Below, in pieces: positions 59,084 through 64,000 of a stretch of DNA of 64,000 bases. The stretch spans positions 324,314,305-324,378,304 of the forward strand of contig CM042689.1 of the NCBI GenBank assembly GCA_023614405.1, in the 5' to 3' direction. The position numbers and the translations under genes are program-made. The stretch's first letter is position 1, and each line of letters begins with the position of its first letter. The notes below the pieces were generated by a model. The model was given only the letters and a program-made list of their open reading frames with translations. It was not told the origin of the DNA and did not search any database. The stretch is from Avena insularis (Eukaryota > Streptophyta > Magnoliopsida > Poales > Poaceae).

Positions 59084-59422
59084 ATGGCCTCTGCCAACGA
59101 CAAAGGCAAGAAGCCTGTGGAGATAGAGTTGGAAGAACAAACCACCGCAGGAACAAGGGAAAGGAAACCTACTTTTGTAGGAGCAATTAACACTGTGGAT
59201 GCTTTTTCTCGTCACATGCAAGGAATCATAGTCTTCGGTCCAGAACTCAGATACTGCCCTGAGGCAGCAGAAGCCCTTCGAACCACCAACGAGTTTTGTG
59301 ATAAGTACCGTGCTTTGAGGGTGAAGGTGGATATGCTTCAAGAGGAGAATAACATGCTTCATAAGATGCTGAAAGATTTTCTGACCCGTGACAAGAGAAC
59401 ACCACCACCACCGAGGGAGTAA
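59084..59422 (+). CDS. Late ORF of element S, function unknown
   Basis: An intact 112-residue frame with a good start context (gagcaccATGGcc) and TAA end. The protein is charged: basic-acidic N-terminus (MASANDKGKKPVEIELEE), middle RHMQGIIVFGPELRYCPEA, then a likely short coiled coil KVDMLQEENNMLHKMLKDF and a Pro-rich tail. I recognise no domain. By position, after gag-protease and before the 3' non-coding region, it is the equivalent of the late ORF of B, although the two proteins are not similar. It stays open while the gag of S is full of stops. It may simply be short enough to have escaped. Confidence 0.5.
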   Translation: MASANDKGKKPVEIELEEQTTAGTRERKPTFVGAINTVDAFSRHMQGIIVFGPELRYCPEAAEALRTTNEFCDKYRALRVKVDMLQEENNMLHKMLKDFLTRDKRTPPPPRE

Positions 59423-61369
59423 TTTGTCATCAGGTTTGGCATCCCCTTGGCTTGTTCCAAGCTTGGGGGAGTGTCGCGGTATCACCACCATTATCTTTTA
59501 TCCTTTACCTTTTTAGTGGATTCATATATGTGGTAGAGAGGTTATCTTATAGTTTGGTTTGCATGTGGAAGTATCTCTCCTTTAGTTGATTATCTATGCA
59601 TCCCTTGGTGTGAGTGCCTTTATTGAATATTAATGAGAAGTCTCATCTTTTACTTTTTGCACTTATTATTTTAGTTTGCAATCTCTATTATATGATGGAT
59701 CTTGTTGTTCAGTATTGGCACCACTTTGGGATCATCAAGTGGATCTAAATTGGTTTTGGCAAACCGAGTTCTGGTCAGTGGCATTAGTTTGAAAGAAAAA
59801 GAAAGAAAGAAAAGGCTTGCAGGTATTTGGTATCATTTGTTTTCTTTCTTGTTGGCTCATAATCTTAGTATTCTTTATTTAAGATTTTTTTGTGTCTTCA
59901 AGGAAGATTGCATGTTTGGCTTTATTACTTGTATGTTTGCTTGTTTCTTTCAACTCTCTTGCTTGCTACCCAACCTTCCTAGCCAAAAACCTGTTTTGAG
60001 AAGGCATACTTCTCATGTTTCCAAAATCCTTTGAACCAAAACTTTTGCCACTTGTGCCCACCATATCTACCTAGTAGCTTTTTCTATTCCAAGAAAATTC
60101 TCTAGCTTCATCTACCTTTCGAATTAAAAAGTATTTTGTTATGTGAAAACTAGTTAGTAAACTCTCACGAACTTGATGGCACACCTTATTCCGTTGCCCC
60201 TAATAGACTTGAACCATTGTGAACATCGAAGTTGTATATGCTTGCATCTATACATTGGAATTAGCAGAACCGTGCTATCACGGGGAACATTTTCAACATT
60301 GCACTTGTACTCTGTACACAGTTGATATCGTGCTATTTTGTCTATGGATGTCAACGGTGTGAAATAAAGAGGGAACTTATAAGTCCATGGAGTTTGTATC
60401 CTGTGTTAGAGAAACGTCTGGGCCGCTAGCCTAAGCCATGCTTAATCATGGTGGAAACTTGCAGCATCACCATAGTGAGTGATCTGTGAAACATCCTCAA
60501 TAAAAAGCTATGCACATAGTAAATAAAAAGATCGTTGAGATGCTCATTGTCTGCTTGCCTTGTCATTTTGGTTATGGGAAAGCTCTTGTACCATGTGCAA
60601 GGGGTACCCCGTTGGCGGTTCTCAATGATATGCAAATACTTACAATGATAAGAACTTACCTGGGCACAAAGTTGAGTATGCATGAGGAGTGGCCCTCATA
60701 TTCAAGGGACATGAGATTGCCAACTTATATTTCGTCAAGCATATACTCCATATATGTTCACTTTAACCTTAATCATCTCAAGATGCTTATGATAGGGGCA
60801 ATGAAGGATCAAAGCTAGTAAGTACCATAATATTTTGGAAGCTCTTTATGATTTGTAATCCCTGCTTCCCTCTATAAAGGGACCTTTCTCCCACTCAGAA
60901 AGTTGAGTCAGTAAACCTACTTCCTCTCTATCTCCAGCAAGCTTTTGAATTGTTGTGTTTCAAGCATTCATATGGTGATTTATTCAATCATGTTCTTTAT
61001 CTTCCTTGTTTGCACAAAACTCTTATCTATTGAGTATTACTTTGAAAGCCTTCGCTTATGAAAAACCTTAGCAAAGAGTGTTCCTATTTTGAAACTTCTA
61101 CAAAAAGCTTTTGTGAAACTGTTTACCAGGTGTTCTCTGACCAAGGACATGTTTTCCAATTCTAATTATGATTTATCTTTATGCATCTCTATTGTGACTG
61201 ATGTACTTGGTTGCAAGCTGAGTTATATAATGGTAAGTTGTTTTCTTCTATAAGTTGTGCAATGGTAAGTGTGATGCTTCTTGTTCGTATTCTTTTATCG
61301 ACACTTCACTCCATAAACCTATGGACATGTTTATTGAGCTCAGTTTTCACTTGGGGACAAGCGAAGTCT
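59423..61369 (+). other. 3' non-coding region of S with a block conserved in B
   Basis: About 1.9 kb with no convincing gene. 60150-60850 is colinear with the reverse complement of 14590-15300 in element B. The best-matched part is around 60540-60665 (from GTCTGCTTGCCTTGTCATTT to GATAAGAACTT). The open frame at 60510-60818 covers this part, but the differences from B change amino acids as often as not and B has stops in it. The conservation is therefore at nucleotide level. Confidence 0.75.
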
Positions 61370-61383
61370 AAGCTTGGGGGAGT
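61370..61383 (+). other. Polypurine tract of S
   Basis: AAGCTTGGGGGAGT directly before the 3' LTR, identical to that of element B. Confidence 0.9.
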
Positions 61384-62889
61384 TGATACGCCCAATTTGC
61401 ATCACCATTCTATATCATAATTTACCTCTATTCATTGATATTTGTCTTATTATGAGGTATTACTTATGGCTTTTCATCTGTTTATGCATGTTGGATGATT
61501 CTTGGAGGATGGACTGCCGGAGTCTGGATTCTGATGGAAAAGAAGGCGTTTCGGTGCAATTTCGCAAAGATCAGAAAAATACCAGAAAAATATGGAAAGA
61601 TATTATTTTACCAGAAGATGAAGGAAGCCAGAAGGAGGGACGAAGTGGGGCGTCAGGGGGCCCAGACCCCCTAGGCGTGGGCCCACCTGACCCCGCGCCT
61701 AGGGCAGGTGTGGCCCACCTGCCCGGCCTACGACTACGCCCCTTTGCCTATATCTTCCCTTCGAAACCCTAAGGCTTGGGGAGTGACCATAGATAGATTT
61801 CCTCTGCCTCTAGGGGGCGGCAAACATCGAGAGAGAAAGATCTCTCCGGCAGACAGATTTCTGCCGGGGGAATTCCTTCCCGAAGAGGGGAGACCGTATC
61901 CATCAACACCGTCATCAATCTAGGCTTCATCGGGATCATCATCATCATCCACACCATCATATCCACCAGCACCATCATCACCACTCCGTCCTGCTGTAAC
62001 AATTGTGTTGGATATTGCTTTAGTTCTTAGGGGAAACTTTCCCGGTGTTGATTACTATTGTAGTTGATGCTTGTGAGTGGAACCATTGGATTATTGTTTA
62101 TGTTCAGATTGTTATCCATTACCATATCATCTTTGATCTTGATCCATATGATGTCTTGTGAGTAGTTCGTTTAGTTCTTGAGGACATGGGAGAAGTCATG
62201 TTGTTAGTAGTGAATCAGTGATGAGTTATTATTCAATGGTTTAGTATTTAAGTTGTGGTGCTATTATTCTAGTGGTGTCATGTGAACGTCAACTACATGA
62301 TACTTCACCATTTATGGGCCTAGGGGGATGCATTGTGTATTTGGCTACTAATTGTGGGGTTGCCGGAGTGACAGAAACCTGAACCCCCATTAGGACACCT
62401 TTGCACAAGGGAGCGTAGGATCTCAGAGTTTAAGGTTGTGGTTAGATTTATATCTTAATTACTTTCCTGTAGTTACAGATGTTTGCAGGGGGTTTAATCA
62501 CAAGTATCTATTAGCCCTAGGAAGGGCGGTATGTTAGCACAGGTTCACCCACACAACACTTACAAACACCAAAGAAGAGTACTCAGCTATTTGAAGCGAA
62601 AGCACTTGACAGAATTCCCATGTGTCCTCGAGAACGTTTGGTCCTTATAAGAATTTCCACCGGCTTGTCCTTTGCTAAGAAAGGATTGGGCCACTTGCTC
62701 CATCTGTTACATTTACATTTGCTCCTTGTTTTGTTGCCTTGTCAGAAAACCACTAAAAATCCATTTGCTAAGTATTCACAGGGATTTCCTGCTCCATACC
62801 ACTATTCAGCACCTTCTGCTCCTCGTTGGGATCGACACTCCTATTTATCGAAAGTACTACGATACACCCCCTATACTTGTGGGTCATCA
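61384..62889 (+). repeat. 3' LTR of element S
   Basis: 1506 bp, TGATACGCCC to GGGTCATCA, colinear with 9540-11046 throughout, including the GC-rich block (61650-61735) and the CAT/ACC run near 61930-61985. Confidence 0.95.
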
Positions 62890-64000
62890 CAACGTAGCTA
62901 CGGTCCAGATATTCCTCTGGCTGACCGAGAAGGCACGCACCCGGACTTCATCGATGGGGCCGTCGCCGAAGCCATCGCATGGAGGTCCCAAGCCATCCTC
63001 CCCTCCAACGATGAATCCTCCCACGCTGTAAGGCGGATAGAGTGGCTCGTCGAGACGGGTCTGACCGGCTTGGACCTAGCAATGTGCTGGTTTGTAAGGC
63101 GGATTTGGCCTTTACAACATTGTGAAAAGTTGATGTGTCAGTACATAAAGGATAGGAAAGATACCCTCCGGATTTCCGAGGATAACTTTTCTAGTGACTC
63201 CATCAAGCTTCGCCTCAAGGACATCATCAAGTTAAAGGACCGGAAACATGGCTTCACCATCACCTATGACATGTTCGAGGACGACAAGTGCCTAAAGGTA
63301 ATTTCATTCTTTGTACTGCTTCGACTATACTCCAATTTTTCGCCTTTAATACATCTGTCCATCTAACACTATGATCACTTAACAACTGGGGGACTTGGAG
63401 GAGACCGACATTGCTTCCAAAGTTTATGACCTCCAAGATGAAGGATGTCACTGTCGTGTCCGGCGACGATGTCCCGGTGATGCGAAAGCGGAAGAGCTCC
63501 ACCTATGACACTTCTGTCGGAGGCAAGAATAAGAAGAGGGAGAGTGGAGTCTCCAAGAAATCCACCGCCTCTCTAGAGGCAGAGAAAAGAAAGTTAGTTG
63601 GCATCCCTTTAACCAAGGCGTCAACTATAGTGTAAGTTTTTTTTCCTCCGACTTTCTCGCTTGCATTTATTCTTCCTGTACTTATATTTTTGTCATTTTG
63701 TACGTTTCAGGAAAAAGTCCAGTTTGAGTTTGAACAAGACCTCCAAGACTGTTGGGGCTTCTAAACATATTCGTGATATGCTGACCCAAGCTTCTCCATC
63801 CATCGCTCCTCCTACTCCTGTTGTCTAGCCCTCTACCGCCCCTAGCGGATCTCCGACTACGGCAATGTTTGATCCCTTCGTCATGGAGGTGGACAATACT
63901 CCTTCGCACGAGATCCCAGACGTAATAGAGATGGTAGTCCTTTCCGGCGGCCAGGCGATGCAGGAGAGAACCTCCTCCCAAGTGGCTGAATCTCCGGCTA
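62890..64000 (+). pseudogene. Host of the nest: Transposase_28-like (putative gypsy-type) ORF remnant, runs off window
   Basis: Coding-like sequence with grass codon bias. A first stretch, 62895-63297, reads SYGPDIPLADREG, then VETGLTGLDLAMCWFVRRI. This is like the conserved GLTGLDL...RRIQPLQ region of plant putative gypsy-type transposon proteins. A GTAATT donor lies at 63298. A Lys-rich stretch follows at about 63411-63631 (TSKMKDVTVVSG, GGKNKKRESGVSKKS). A well-formed intron lies at 63632-63710 (GTAAGT...CGTTTCAG), after which KKSSLSLNKTSKTVG continues in frame until a TAG at 63826-63828, with open frame beyond it. The N-terminal side appears to lie left of 9540 (KNWQR just before the S insertion). 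The stop and the unclear acceptor of the first intron suggest decay. The 248-codon open frame starting at 62620 begins in the S LTR and is chimeric. Confidence 0.5.

Larger units (their letters stand above)
9540..62889 (+). mobile_element. Element S: Athila/Sabrina-like Gypsy LTR retrotransposon, carrying the whole nest
   Basis: Two colinear LTRs (9540-11046 and 61384-62889, about 1.5 kb each, roughly 92-95 percent alike by eye) both begin TGATACG and end GGTCATCA. They are flanked by identical 5-bp duplications CAACG (9535-9539 and 62890-62894). A tRNA-Asp primer site follows the 5' LTR and a polypurine tract precedes the 3' LTR. Everything from 12843 to 57959 is a later insertion (element B and its own passengers). 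Subtracting it and one TSD gives about 8.2 kb. I find gag and protease but no reverse transcriptase or integrase, so S is a non-autonomous member, as is common for Sabrina-type elements. Confidence 0.95.

Noticed and set aside
60510..60818. 102-codon open frame in the 3' region of S
   Set aside because: The homologous stretch in B has stops, and the differences change residues freely, so this is conserved non-coding sequence.
62620..63366. 248-codon open frame
   Set aside because: It starts in the S 3' LTR and runs over the TSD into host sequence in a chimeric way. Only the part after 62894 is meaningful.

Overview
The window is repeat-dense grass nuclear DNA. It most likely comes from a Triticeae genome (wheat, Aegilops, rye or barley relatives). 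The reasons are an Angela/BARE-type Copia element with its typical LTR start, several Athila/Sabrina-type Gypsy elements with tRNA-Asp primer sites, Stowaway MITEs and GC-rich grass-style genes. No bacterial-type gene, CRISPR array, rRNA or tRNA gene was seen.

Layout. Positions 1-3158 hold the edge of a minus-strand Athila-like element A. Its 5' LTR (265-3158) was split by a solo LTR (1436-2822, TSD GGGGC). Positions 3159-9539 are a small non-retrotransposon island. It contains two tandem S40/DUF584 senescence-regulator-like genes on the minus strand (7088-7573 and 8333-8641), a broken Myb/NAM-associated-like gene fragment with a plausible intron (4102-4596) and several short Stowaway-type MITEs. 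Positions 9540-62889 are one large retrotransposon nest. Positions 62890-64000, with a short piece left of 9540, are the host of the nest: a decayed ORF resembling the plant putative gypsy-type transposon (Transposase_28) proteins.

The nest can be dated by position because almost every member has matching LTR ends and a 5-bp target-site duplication (TSD). S is a plus-strand Athila/Sabrina-like element (9540-62889, TSD CAACG). It was hit by B, a minus-strand Athila-like element (12843-57959, TSD AGAGG). B was hit by a Copia Angela-like element (17304-45790, TSD CCCTC), by a long LTR-like unit L (46199-52511, TSD CTGAA) and by a 767-bp TRIM (52627-53393, TSD CCCAG). Angela was in turn hit, between integrase and reverse transcriptase, by D, a minus-strand non-autonomous gag-only element (22792-42303, TSD CCTGC). 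With all insertions removed, S is about 8.2 kb, B about 9.5 kb and Angela about 9.0 kb, which are ordinary sizes.

The most unusual object is D. It is a three-LTR, two-internal-region tandem (LTR-gag-LTR-gag-LTR) inside a single TSD. The middle LTR looks like a mosaic of the outer two, which is the expected product of unequal LTR-LTR crossing over. One gag copy is open from start to stop (796 aa, two CCHC knuckles, long coiled coil); the other has two frameshifts. All elements except perhaps the gag of D and the late ORF of S are visibly decayed by stops and frameshifts. Genes in the nest serve element mobility only; the S40-like pair are the only plausible host genes.
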